A DNA stretch of 21,837 nucleotides from positions 1 through 21,837 of the forward strand of contig JAQGKC010000396.1 of NCBI GenBank assembly GCA_028290305.1, read 5' to 3'. Both the position numbers and the translations under genes were made by a program. Positions 15,865-21,630 of the stretch are shown here, one piece after another (the stretch's first letter is position 1; the number at the start of each line of letters is the position of its first letter). The notes under the pieces were generated by a model that saw only the letters and a list, made by a program, of their open reading frames with translations, ran no database searches and was not told the origin of the DNA. Origin of the DNA: Bradyrhizobium sp. (GTDB lineage: Bacteria > Pseudomonadota > Alphaproteobacteria > Rhizobiales > Xanthobacteraceae).

Positions 15865-16929
15865 ATGAAGAGTTTTCAGGTCACCGATTTCAATGCCCCT
15901 TTGAAAGAGGTGGATCAGCCGACGCCGCAACCGTCGGGAACCCAGGTGCTGATCAAGGTGAAGGCGGCCGGCGTCTGCCACAGCGATCTGCACATCTGGG
16001 AAGGCGGTTATGACCTCGGCCATGGGCGGAAACCGCTCTCGCTGCGGGACCGCGGCGTGTCGCTGCCGCGAACCATGGGGCATGAGACCGTCGGCGAAGT
16101 GCTGGCGCTCGGACCGGATGCCAAAGCCGATAGCGGCGATCTCAAGGTCGGCGATGTCGCGCTGGTCTATCCCTGGCTTGGCTGCGGCAAATGCGAGACG
16201 TGCCTGGCTGGCGACGAGAATATGTGCCTGAAACCCGCTTCGCTCGGCGTCTACTGCGATGGCGGTTATGCTGACCATATGACGGTGCCGCATCCGCGCT
16301 ATCTGCTGAATTTGAAGGGGCTCGATCCCGTGACCGCGGCGCCGTATGCCTGCTCGGGCGTCACGACCTACAGCGCCCTGAAGAAAGTCGAGTCTCATTT
16401 CAACACGCCCATCGTGATCTTCGGCGCCGGCGGTCTCGGCCTGATGGCGCTGTCGCTGCTGAAAGCCATGGGCGGCAGAGGCGCCATTGTCGTCGATATC
16501 GATGCGCGCAAACGTGAGGCTGCCGAAAAAGCCGGCGCCCTTGCGACCGTCGATGGCGGAGCACCCGACGCGCTGGAGCAACTTGCCAAAAAGGCCGGCG
16601 AACCGATCCGTGCGGTGATCGATCTGGTCGGAAACGCCGCGACCACGCAACTTGGCTTCGATTGCCTGACCAAGGGCGGCAAACTGGTGATCGTCGGGCT
16701 GTTCGGCGGCGGCGCGCCGTGGGCGCTGCCGCTGATTCCGATCAAGGCCATCACGATCCAGGGCAGTTATGTCGGTAATCTCAGGGAGACGCAGGAACTG
16801 CTCGATCTCGTGCGCACCAAAAAGATCGAGCCGATTCCGGTGACGCCGATGCCGCTCGCAAAGGCCAATGACGCGCTGGTCGACCTGCAAAAGGGCCGGC
16901 TGGTCGGCCGCGCGGTGCTCACGCCGTAG
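15865..16929 (+). CDS. Zinc-dependent alcohol dehydrogenase (MDR family)
   Basis: A 354-residue NAD(P)-dependent alcohol dehydrogenase. Catalytic zinc ligands are C38 in GVCHSDLHIW and H73 in MGHETVGEV. The four structural-zinc cysteines are in CGKCETC and ENMC (about 107-121). The nucleotide-binding glycines are GAGGLGLMAL (about 187-196), followed by VVDID, an acidic end that favours NAD. I chose ATG 15865 because GGGAGAGC lies just upstream and the protein then starts MKSFQVTDF as expected; an ATG at 15808 would add 19 unlikely residues. An insert near residues 50-68 (GHGRKPLSLRDRGVSLP) before the GHE motif is typical of one alcohol/aldehyde subgroup. The substrate is not determined. Confidence 0.91.
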   Translation: MKSFQVTDFNAPLKEVDQPTPQPSGTQVLIKVKAAGVCHSDLHIWEGGYDLGHGRKPLSLRDRGVSLPRTMGHETVGEVLALGPDAKADSGDLKVGDVALVYPWLGCGKCETCLAGDENMCLKPASLGVYCDGGYADHMTVPHPRYLLNLKGLDPVTAAPYACSGVTTYSALKKVESHFNTPIVIFGAGGLGLMALSLLKAMGGRGAIVVDIDARKREAAEKAGALATVDGGAPDALEQLAKKAGEPIRAVIDLVGNAATTQLGFDCLTKGGKLVIVGLFGGGAPWALPLIPIKAITIQGSYVGNLRETQELLDLVRTKKIEPIPVTPMPLAKANDALVDLQKGRLVGRAVLTP

Positions 16930-16943
16930 GCCCATGTATTTCA

Positions 16944-17036
16944 CCGTCATGGCCGGGCTCGTCCCGGCCATCCACGTCTTTTCTGCTGATATGCTGTCAA
17001 GACGTGGATGCCCGGCACAAGGCCGGGCATGGCGAT
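16944..17036. repeat. Palindromic interspersed repeat, second family
   Basis: It consists of two hairpins around a third stem. ATGGCCGGG (16949-16957) pairs with CCCGGCCAT (16963-16971). ATGCCCGGC (17008-17016) pairs with GCCGGGCAT (17022-17030). Between them TCCACGTCTT (16971-16980) pairs with AAGACGTGGA (16999-17008). The outer CGTCAT/ATGGCG ends pair with one wobble. I remember this GC-rich 'GGCCGGG...CCACGTCTT' family from Bradyrhizobium. It fills the gap between the alcohol dehydrogenase stop and the next start. Confidence 0.83.
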
Positions 17037-17062
17037 TTTCAGAGACTCCAAAGGAAAATTCC

Positions 17063-18142
17063 ATGTCAGCTAACGACGCGTTCCACGTCGCCGTGCTTGC
17101 CGGCGACGGCATCGGCCCTGAAGTGATGGCCCCGGCGCTTGAGGTCTTGCGCAAGATCGAGGCGACGTCGGGTCTGAAGTTTCGCTTCACTGACGCGCCG
17201 GCCGGCGCCAATCATTATCTCGCCACCGGCAAGTCGATGCCGGAGAGCACAATTCGGCTGTGCGACGAAGCCGATGCGATTTTGCTCGGCGCCTGCGGAT
17301 TGCCTGCGGTGCGCTATCCCGACAACACTGAAATCATGCCGCAGGTGGAGCTGCGTTTTCACTTCGACCTCTATGCCGGCGTGCGTCCCGCGCGGCTTAT
17401 TCCCGGCGTGCCCAGTCCGATCGTCGGCGCGGATCAGCGCGGCATCGATCTCATCGTGATCCGCGAATCCACCGAGGGCCTGTTCGCGTCGATGGGGAAG
17501 GGCGTCGTCACGGACACCGAGGCGCGCGAGACGCTGGTCATCACCCGAAAGACCTCGGAGCGATTGTTCGAATTTTCGTTTCGGCTGGCGGAGCGCCGCA
17601 AGGCGCGCGGCCGGCCCGGCGCGCTGACCTGCGTCGACAAGGCGAACGTGTTCAAGGCGTTTGCGTTCTTCCGCGAGATGTTCGACGAGGCCGCAACGCG
17701 TCATCCCGACGTCAAGACCGACCGGCTCTATGTCGATGCCTGCTCGGCGCTGCTCGTCAAGCGACCCTGGGATTTCGATGTGATGGTGATGGAGAACATG
17801 TTCGGCGACATTCTCTCCGACATGACGGCCGGCCTGATCGGCGGCATGGGCATGGCGCCGTCGGCCGATATCGGCGACCGCCACGCGGTGTTCCAGCCGT
17901 GCCACGGCACCGCGCCTGACATCATGGGGCAGGGCAAGGCCAACCCGACCGGCATGATCCTCTCCGCCGCGATGATGCTGGACTGGCTGGCCGACAAGCA
18001 CGGCCTCGAGGCCGCAGCGGAAGCCGGCGAGCGCATCGAGCGCGCAGTCGACAAGGTCTATGCCGACGGCATCAAGCCGATGGAGTTCGGTGGCAGCAAC
18101 GGCACCGCGGATATCGCCAGGGCTGTGATTGCCGCGCTGTAG
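17063..18142 (+). CDS. Isocitrate/isopropylmalate-type dehydrogenase (tartrate/D-malate dehydrogenase-like)
   Basis: A 359-residue beta-decarboxylating dehydrogenase. It opens VAVLAGDGIGPEVMAPALEVL. The substrate region reads VELRFHFDLYAGVRPARL, then VIRESTEGLFASMGKG. The catalytic Lys is K193 in CVDKANVFK. Metal-binding Asp residues lie in VDACSALLVKRPWDF and NMFGDILSDMTAGL. The NAD region is PCHGTAPDIMGQGKANPTGMIL. It oxidises and decarboxylates a 2-hydroxy acid (tartrate, malate or isopropylmalate class). Start ATG 17063 has AGGA about 8 bases upstream; the frame is open further upstream, but that part reads through the repeat at 16944-17036 and is not coding. It may share a catabolic unit with the alcohol dehydrogenase and the CoA-transferase. 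Confidence 0.9.
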   Translation: MSANDAFHVAVLAGDGIGPEVMAPALEVLRKIEATSGLKFRFTDAPAGANHYLATGKSMPESTIRLCDEADAILLGACGLPAVRYPDNTEIMPQVELRFHFDLYAGVRPARLIPGVPSPIVGADQRGIDLIVIRESTEGLFASMGKGVVTDTEARETLVITRKTSERLFEFSFRLAERRKARGRPGALTCVDKANVFKAFAFFREMFDEAATRHPDVKTDRLYVDACSALLVKRPWDFDVMVMENMFGDILSDMTAGLIGGMGMAPSADIGDRHAVFQPCHGTAPDIMGQGKANPTGMILSAAMMLDWLADKHGLEAAAEAGERIERAVDKVYADGIKPMEFGGSNGTADIARAVIAAL

Positions 18143-18171
18143 CTGAGGCGGGTGTCGAACTCGCAAGGAAG

Positions 18172-18275
18172 CCGTCATACTCCGCGAAAGCGGAGTATCC
18201 AGTACGCCGCAGCTTTTCGGTTCAATCACTCGCGCCTCGGAATACTGGATCGCCCGCTTTCGCGGGCGATGACGG
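18172..18275. repeat. Palindromic interspersed repeat, third family (cloverleaf-like)
   Basis: Outer CCGTCAT (18172-18178) pairs with ATGACGG (18269-18275). TACTCCGC-GAAA-GCGGAGTA (18178-18197) and TCGCCCGC-TTTC-GCGGGCGA (18250-18269) are perfect 8-bp hairpins. TCCAGTA (18198-18204) pairs with TACTGGA (18243-18249). The whole can fold as a two-armed cruciform. It starts 30 bp after the dehydrogenase stop and may help end that transcript. Confidence 0.85.
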
Positions 18276-18378
18276 CTGGGAGTGTGGCGCGTTCATACTC
18301 AATGAGTAGTCACGGATTCAATTTTCAAACAGCCAGGACGCAGGAGGTTTTGAGATCGGCACAGCGAGCCACCAAGAC

Positions 18379-18459
18379 CGTCATTGCGAGCGAAGCGAAG
18401 CAATCCAGAGTCAAAGAGTAAGCCTGGATTGCTTCGTCGCTGCGCTCCTCGCAATGACG
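18379..18459. repeat. Palindromic interspersed repeat (REP/MITE-like), copy 2
   Basis: CGTCATTGCGAG (18379-18390) pairs perfectly with CTCGCAATGACG (18448-18459), and GCGAAGCAATCCAG (18395-18408) pairs with CTGGATTGCTTCG (18424-18436). This is the same family as 557-676 without the extra nested hairpin. Confidence 0.88.
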
Positions 18460-19104
18460 TCGCGGTAATTCCAAACACGTCTTCGCGATCTCGCCGCGCA
18501 TGCGCGCGAGTTTTCTCGTGAACGTCCTGCCCAATGAAATCAGAGGGCGCAGGGAATGCCGGGCGCCCGTTGCGCCCGCAGCCTCGCGTGCAGTGTGAAG
18601 GTAGCACACGAGTGTAGTCACCACGGTCACACCGGGATTCGCCCGGCATTCCCTGCGCAATGGTTTTAACGGTTTCCTTCGCGCTCTCCCCGGTGACGAA
18701 TTCGTTCTTGTCACCGTCGGGTTTGAGGGTTTCCGATGCTCGGATTTGGCACCGGCTCTCCGTCCCCTTGACGCCAGCAACGGGCGCCAGGACCACACGA
18801 CTTCGCCGTCCGCAGCATGCGCCGTTCGTCAGCGTTTTGCCGGACCGCTCACGGGCTCAAGGCCCGCCCTGCGAGTTCAACTCCACGCCTGACGCTGGCC
18901 GCGTCCACCGCATCCCGCCCCGCGTCCGTGACGATCGCGAGCCGCCCCTCTGGGGGGCGGGACGGCGGCGGATATGGCAGTGATTTGGGTCAGGCGGGAA
19001 CGGAAATATTTTTGCGAAGGGGGATGGACAGGCCAAATCAGCGGACGGAGCAGGGTAGCCCCGTGAGCGTAGCGATGTACGGCGAATCATAGCAAATGCG
19101 AAGA
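18460..19104. other. Gene-free stretch holding a putative long interspersed repeat
   Basis: No credible gene was found. The minus-strand ORFs here read straight through the repeat at 18379-18459 and have no recognisable domain. The stretch holds the long inverted repeat at 18547-18658. Another hairpin, CGGTGAC (18691-18697) with GTCACCG (18710-18716), has an inner GAA-TTCG-TTC. I have a memory of similar text ('TIAQG-PG...VTTLVC...REAAGA' in translation) recurring in Bradyrhizobium hypothetical ORFs, always next to the CGTCATTGCGAG palindrome, so this is probably one large composite repeat. Confidence 0.5.
18547..18658. repeat. Long inverted repeat, 19-bp perfect arms
   Basis: The left arm 18547-18565 (starts GCGCAGGGAATGCC) is the exact reverse complement of the right arm 18640-18658 (ends CATTCCCTGCGC). 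They enclose 74 bases that contain a smaller GGGCGC/GCGCCC stem overlapping the left arm, and GTGTG/CACAC and GTGAC/GTCAC short pairs. If transcribed it would make a long stable hairpin. Confidence 0.75.
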
Positions 19105-19131
19105 CCCCGGATATCGCTGTGCCATCCGGGA
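19105..19131. repeat. Short GC-rich palindrome, probable degenerate REP copy
   Basis: CCCGGAT (19106-19112) pairs with ATCCGGG (19124-19130). It resembles the 'CCCCGGAT...ATCCGGG' palindrome I remember from Bradyrhizobium intergenic DNA, with a decayed centre. It closes the repeat nest about 45 bp before the HEPN-like gene remnant. Confidence 0.5.
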
Positions 19132-19176
19132 TAGGCTTGCCGGCGTGCGTGAATTAAATGCACCGTCACCGTAATT

Positions 19177-19296
19177 CTAAAGATCGCAAAGGCCCTTCAT
19201 AAAAACGCGCATAGCATTGAGAACATCGCGCGCTTGAGATGGCGTATAAGTCGCTGCGGGATGCATCGTATTATTGCGCCAAACCGAACCTACATG
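19177..19296 (-). pseudogene. C-terminal remnant of a HEPN-like gene
   Basis: The minus strand from about 19296 to a TAG at 19179-19177 encodes about 38 residues with SVWRNNTMH, then YTPSQARDVLNAMRVFMKGL. Aligned without gaps to the C-terminus of the intact protein at 20598-21449 (AWRNTTMH..., FMKKL), 16 of 35 residues are identical, including the R-x4-H motif (R at 19278-19276, H at 19263-19261). Upstream the frame runs into the divergent nuclease-like gene, so everything N-terminal is missing. The break falls at or next to the palindrome at 19287-19305. It is a diverged relative and not a recent duplicate. Confidence 0.6.
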
Positions 19297-19305
19297 ATGT
19301 AGGTT
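19287..19305. promoter_or_regulatory. Perfect 9-bp palindrome, possible operator
   Basis: AACCTACAT (19287-19295), one central G, ATGTAGGTT (19297-19305). It lies 29 bp before the start of the nuclease-like gene and at the broken edge of the HEPN remnant. It could be an operator for a dimeric repressor, or a scar of the rearrangement. No other copy was noticed in the window. Confidence 0.45.
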
Positions 19306-19334
19306 TGCGCGGGCCGTCGCCACGGAGACGACCC

Positions 19335-19823
19335 ATGAAGAGCTGGCAACGTAAAGAAGTGCAAGCGCGCCGTGCCATCGAGGACCAAGGCTTCGTTGCC
19401 CATGACGCGAATGTCTTGTTCCGCGCGAATTGTCCCAACATCGACCTTGTTGTCTTCGGCAAAAACGCAGCGACATACGTACAAGTCAAATCGTCGCAAA
19501 AGCCTGCTGGAACAGACACAGTAATTGTTGACGGCTCGGTATGGACCGAGGACCAACTCCACAATGGAGGCCCTCTTTTCAACAAGTACGATGGTTTCAG
19601 GGCGAGCTTGATCGTAATAGTCGCCTCCACAAAGACCGGCGAAACCGAATACTACATCGCACCGCCTGCGGAACTTGAAAAGTTGTTAATACCGCGCGCG
19701 CGAACGTTCGCAGACCATCCTAAAAGAGACGGTAAGCCGCGCTCCATCGCATTCCGCAAAGAGCTGCCGAGAGAAGTGCTCAAGCCGTGGCTCAACGCTT
19801 GGCAACAGCTAGGTGAGCCGTAA
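19335..19823 (+). CDS. Small PD-(D/E)XK nuclease-like protein
   Basis: A 162-residue protein. After a charged helix (KSWQRKEVQARRAIEDQGF) comes FRANCPNIDLVVFGKNAATYVQVKSS. This fits the PD-(D/E)XK nuclease pattern: an Asp at the start of one strand (D37) and Q-x-K on the next (Q50, K52), as in DUF4365-like or restriction-like folds. The later part, ASTKTGETEYYIAPPAELEKLL, would fit the second half of such a fold. I chose ATG 19335; the frame is open back to 19239, but that part overlaps the HEPN remnant and the palindrome. There is no methyltransferase or helicase partner beside it, so it is an orphan. The nuclease call rests on one motif and is moderate. Confidence 0.65.
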   Translation: MKSWQRKEVQARRAIEDQGFVAHDANVLFRANCPNIDLVVFGKNAATYVQVKSSQKPAGTDTVIVDGSVWTEDQLHNGGPLFNKYDGFRASLIVIVASTKTGETEYYIAPPAELEKLLIPRARTFADHPKRDGKPRSIAFRKELPREVLKPWLNAWQQLGEP

Positions 19824-19862
19824 AGGTGCCGATCACCGCGCCGGGGTTTTTGTTGGCTGAGC

Positions 19863-20168
19863 CTAATTCAATTGGGAGGCCGCAACGGGGTTTGGTTGCG
19901 GTTGCTCCAACATCTTCAGCGCAAGATCAATCGAATTACGCAAATTGGTGGCGGCGAGTGGACTGCAGCGAAGGCGTCCGCTGCTAATGAACTTTGGAAT
20001 AACCCCGCCATTAGTGGTGGCCACCAAAATGCGGGAAGCCAATTCAATTTGAATGGCTCCGTTCATCGTCCCGTGGGCTGCGATTATGTCAAAGTAGAAA
20101 AAAGGGGCACTGGCGCCGGTGTCGTCATAGATGAATGTGGGAGCTTCGATAGCTTCTGGATCAGCCAA
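19863..20168 (-). CDS. Small protein of unknown function, possibly DUF3467-like
   Basis: A 101-residue cytoplasmic protein with no signal peptide. TTG start at 20168 with a strong AGGAG seven to eight bases upstream, which supports a real gene. The body has beta-strand-like segments (APFFYFDIIAAHGTMNG, IQIELASRILVATT) and ends with GRLRCSPLAATNLRNSIDLALKMLEQ. The plan of strand segments, then R-x-x-x-SP and an amphipathic helix, recalls DUF3467-type proteins, but I am not sure. It converges on the nuclease-like gene with a 39-bp gap holding a short GGTG/CACC stem and a T-run. It is probably a pair with the minus-strand gene at 20268. Confidence 0.6.
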   Translation of the reverse strand: MADPEAIEAPTFIYDDTGASAPFFYFDIIAAHGTMNGAIQIELASRILVATTNGGVIPKFISSGRLRCSPLAATNLRNSIDLALKMLEQPQPNPVAASQLN

Positions 20169-20218
20169 ATGGACTCTCCTTTAATGGGTGATAGCGACAA
20201 ATGACGTGCAAATGTTTG

Positions 20219-20245
20219 CCCGGCTCGCCCTATTGGAAAGCCGGG
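20219..20245. other. Hairpin between the two small minus-strand genes
   Basis: CCCGGCT (20219-20225) pairs with AGCCGGG (20239-20245), 22 bases after the stop of the upstream minus-strand gene. There is no U-tract, so it may be an attenuating or processing stem and not a full terminator. Confidence 0.35.
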
Positions 20246-20267
20246 TATCTCTCTTGGAATATCAGGC

Positions 20268-20519
20268 TTAGATATCGTTCAAACATTTCTGAAGAGCAGC
20301 CTTTGCAGCCGCGAGCACCTTATCATGCTCCCGACCCTCTCCCCCAGTCGGGGTAAAGGGGAAGTTGCCCTGAATCATGGATCCTTGTGTGCCGGGTGTA
20401 GTGGGTTGGTCGAACGCCGCAAAATTCGCGGTATTATTTACGAGATCAACACTTAAGCTTTGAATTTTGAACGCCACGGGAATCTTCGGTTGGGGAATCA
20501 AGTTTCTACAACCCATCAT
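20268..20519 (-). CDS. Small protein of unknown function
   Basis: An 83-residue ORF starting at tandem ATG codons (20519 and 20516). The ribosome site is weak (GACGGAT). No family is recognised. The first half is beta-like (KIPVAFKIQSLSVDLVNNTANF), followed by a Gly/Pro/Thr-rich loop and a short C-terminal helix (EHDKVLAAAKAALQKCL). It is divergent from the HEPN-like gene across a short spacer and lies 99 bp before the TTG-started gene at 20168, in the same direction. It could be a genuine small gene; the case is weaker than for its neighbour. Confidence 0.45.
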   Translation of the reverse strand: MMGCRNLIPQPKIPVAFKIQSLSVDLVNNTANFAAFDQPTTPGTQGSMIQGNFPFTPTGGEGREHDKVLAAAKAALQKCLNDI

Positions 20520-20575
20520 AATCCGTCAACCGAGGGATATTGTAACTTCGCGTACCCGGTCGGCAAGGTGCTACC

Positions 20576-20641
20576 ATGAGTAACGCCGGGGGGATTCGTG
20601 CCCGGACGGCTCTGGAGCCTATGGGATATGCTAGATTTTGA
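20576..20641 (+). CDS. Possible 21-residue leader ORF overlapping the HEPN-like gene start
   Basis: ATG at 20576 has the best ribosome site in the spacer (AAGGTG, five bases upstream). It encodes MSNAGGIRARTALEPMGYARF and stops at TGA 20639-20641, in a different frame from the HEPN-like gene that starts at 20598 or 20628. It may be a coupling peptide, or a sign that the N-terminus of the next gene has suffered a frameshift. No conservation evidence is available. Confidence 0.3.
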   Translation: MSNAGGIRARTALEPMGYARF

Positions 20642-21449
20642 TGCCGGTGCCGTTCTTAGGGCGCTCACCATGCTGAGAAGCTTGGAAACCCAGACCAGCG
20701 CGATGCGTGGCTCGGGAGCCGATACCGAAGCCTTCATATCGAAAGCCTCGGTGGAAGTTATTGCGCCACTATTGGACCAATTGAGGTTAGCCGTCGTGGG
20801 ACTAAGTGTTCCAATTACAAAGATGGCCATTGAGGAAATGCAAACCGAGATGGGCCTCAAACCGCTAACCCTAAGGTACGAGGGGGTGGTGAGGCGGACC
20901 ACAGACATTGCGAGAACGCTTCGCCGCGAATTCTCTTCCATGAAGACATTCTTCATTGAGTCAAGCAAAGAGCCTTATTTTAATATCGAGTTCGGCACCT
21001 TCGGCTCCAAATTCCAAACTGTGTTTCCGTCTGCCGTCTTTGAAATAGACGAGGCAGGAAAATGCCACGCGCTGGGCCGTACAACGGCCTGCGTGTTTCA
21101 TCTCATGAGGTCAATGGAAATTGCTATCAAAGCTATCGCGCGTTCAATTAGCATTCCAGACCCGGTGAAAGACGCGGAAAAGAACTGGGGTAAAATACTA
21201 GGTAGCATCAAGGATGAAATTAAGAAGCGCGATAGCGCGTTGCCCCAACAATGGGAAAACGACGACAGACACTTTTTCACCGATATGCATCTGGCGCTAG
21301 ATACCGTCCGCATTGCTTGGCGAAACACCACGATGCACGTCGAAAATAAATACACCGAAGACGAGTCGGAACATATCCTCGTTGCCGTCCGCAGCTTTAT
21401 GAAGAAACTTTCCGCTCGGATGGACGAGAGCGGATTGCCGCTGGCCTGA
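20598..21449 (+). CDS. Protein with C-terminal HEPN-like domain (R-x4-H motif), unknown function
   Basis: A mostly helical protein of 283 residues if it starts at GTG 20598, or 273 from ATG 20628. The N-terminal half (about 1-150) is unrecognised (ALTMLRSLETQTSAMRG, then LDQLRLAVVGLSVP). The C-terminal half has the pattern VFHLMRSMEIAIKAIARSI, NWGKILGSIKDEIKKR and AWRNTTMH (R242 to H247), then a closing helix EHILVAVRSFMKKL. R-x4-H is the catalytic signature of HEPN ribonucleases, which are common in toxin and anti-phage systems, but many HEPN-like proteins are not toxins. GC content is visibly lower than in the genes to the left, which suggests transfer. A dead relative lies at 19177-19296. 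RNase activity is a hypothesis. Confidence 0.7.
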   Translation: MPGRLWSLWDMLDFDAGAVLRALTMLRSLETQTSAMRGSGADTEAFISKASVEVIAPLLDQLRLAVVGLSVPITKMAIEEMQTEMGLKPLTLRYEGVVRRTTDIARTLRREFSSMKTFFIESSKEPYFNIEFGTFGSKFQTVFPSAVFEIDEAGKCHALGRTTACVFHLMRSMEIAIKAIARSISIPDPVKDAEKNWGKILGSIKDEIKKRDSALPQQWENDDRHFFTDMHLALDTVRIAWRNTTMHVENKYTEDESEHILVAVRSFMKKLSARMDESGLPLA

Positions 21450-21630
21450 TCTTCCCCCGACAATAACTGCCGCCGTTGCGGACTAGTTGGTGTTGAACTC
21501 GCGGCCTTGAATTAGGACAGCCGCGCCGCCGGTGCTCCCGGCGCTCTAGCCATCCGATAATCTCGTCGTCAACGCAATGCACGGTGGCGGCAACGTGCTT
21601 GGCAAAGAGCTTTAGCTGCACCATAGCAGA
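21450..21630. other. Intergenic stretch without a credible gene
   Basis: No gene can be supported. A minus-strand ORF from 21624 runs into the 3' end of the HEPN-like gene and has no recognised domain. Nothing else stands out here. Confidence 0.4.

Noticed and set aside
14608..17211. 867-residue minus-strand ORF
   Set aside because: It runs antisense through the CoA-transferase, the alcohol dehydrogenase and a repeat; the composition is Arg/His/Asp-rich with no domain. It is a high-GC shadow of well-supported + strand genes.
17066..18229. 387-residue minus-strand ORF
   Set aside because: Antisense to the isopropylmalate-type dehydrogenase, whose motifs are clear. The ORF is His/Arg-rich with no recognised domain.
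18299..18798. Two overlapping minus-strand ORFs of 157-165 residues
   Set aside because: Both translate the CGTCATTGCGAG palindrome (CEERSDEAI / SLAMT-type text) and the long inverted repeat; they are repeat translations and not genes.
19297..19476. N-terminal part of the minus-strand ORF that ends in the HEPN-like tail
   Set aside because: This part is antisense to the nuclease-like gene, has no similarity to the HEPN family, and only the last 38 codons are credible.
21397..21624. 75-residue minus-strand ORF after the HEPN-like gene
   Set aside because: It overlaps the HEPN-like gene's 3' end in antisense, has no recognised domain and no clear ribosome site; it could be a decayed gene, but that cannot be supported.
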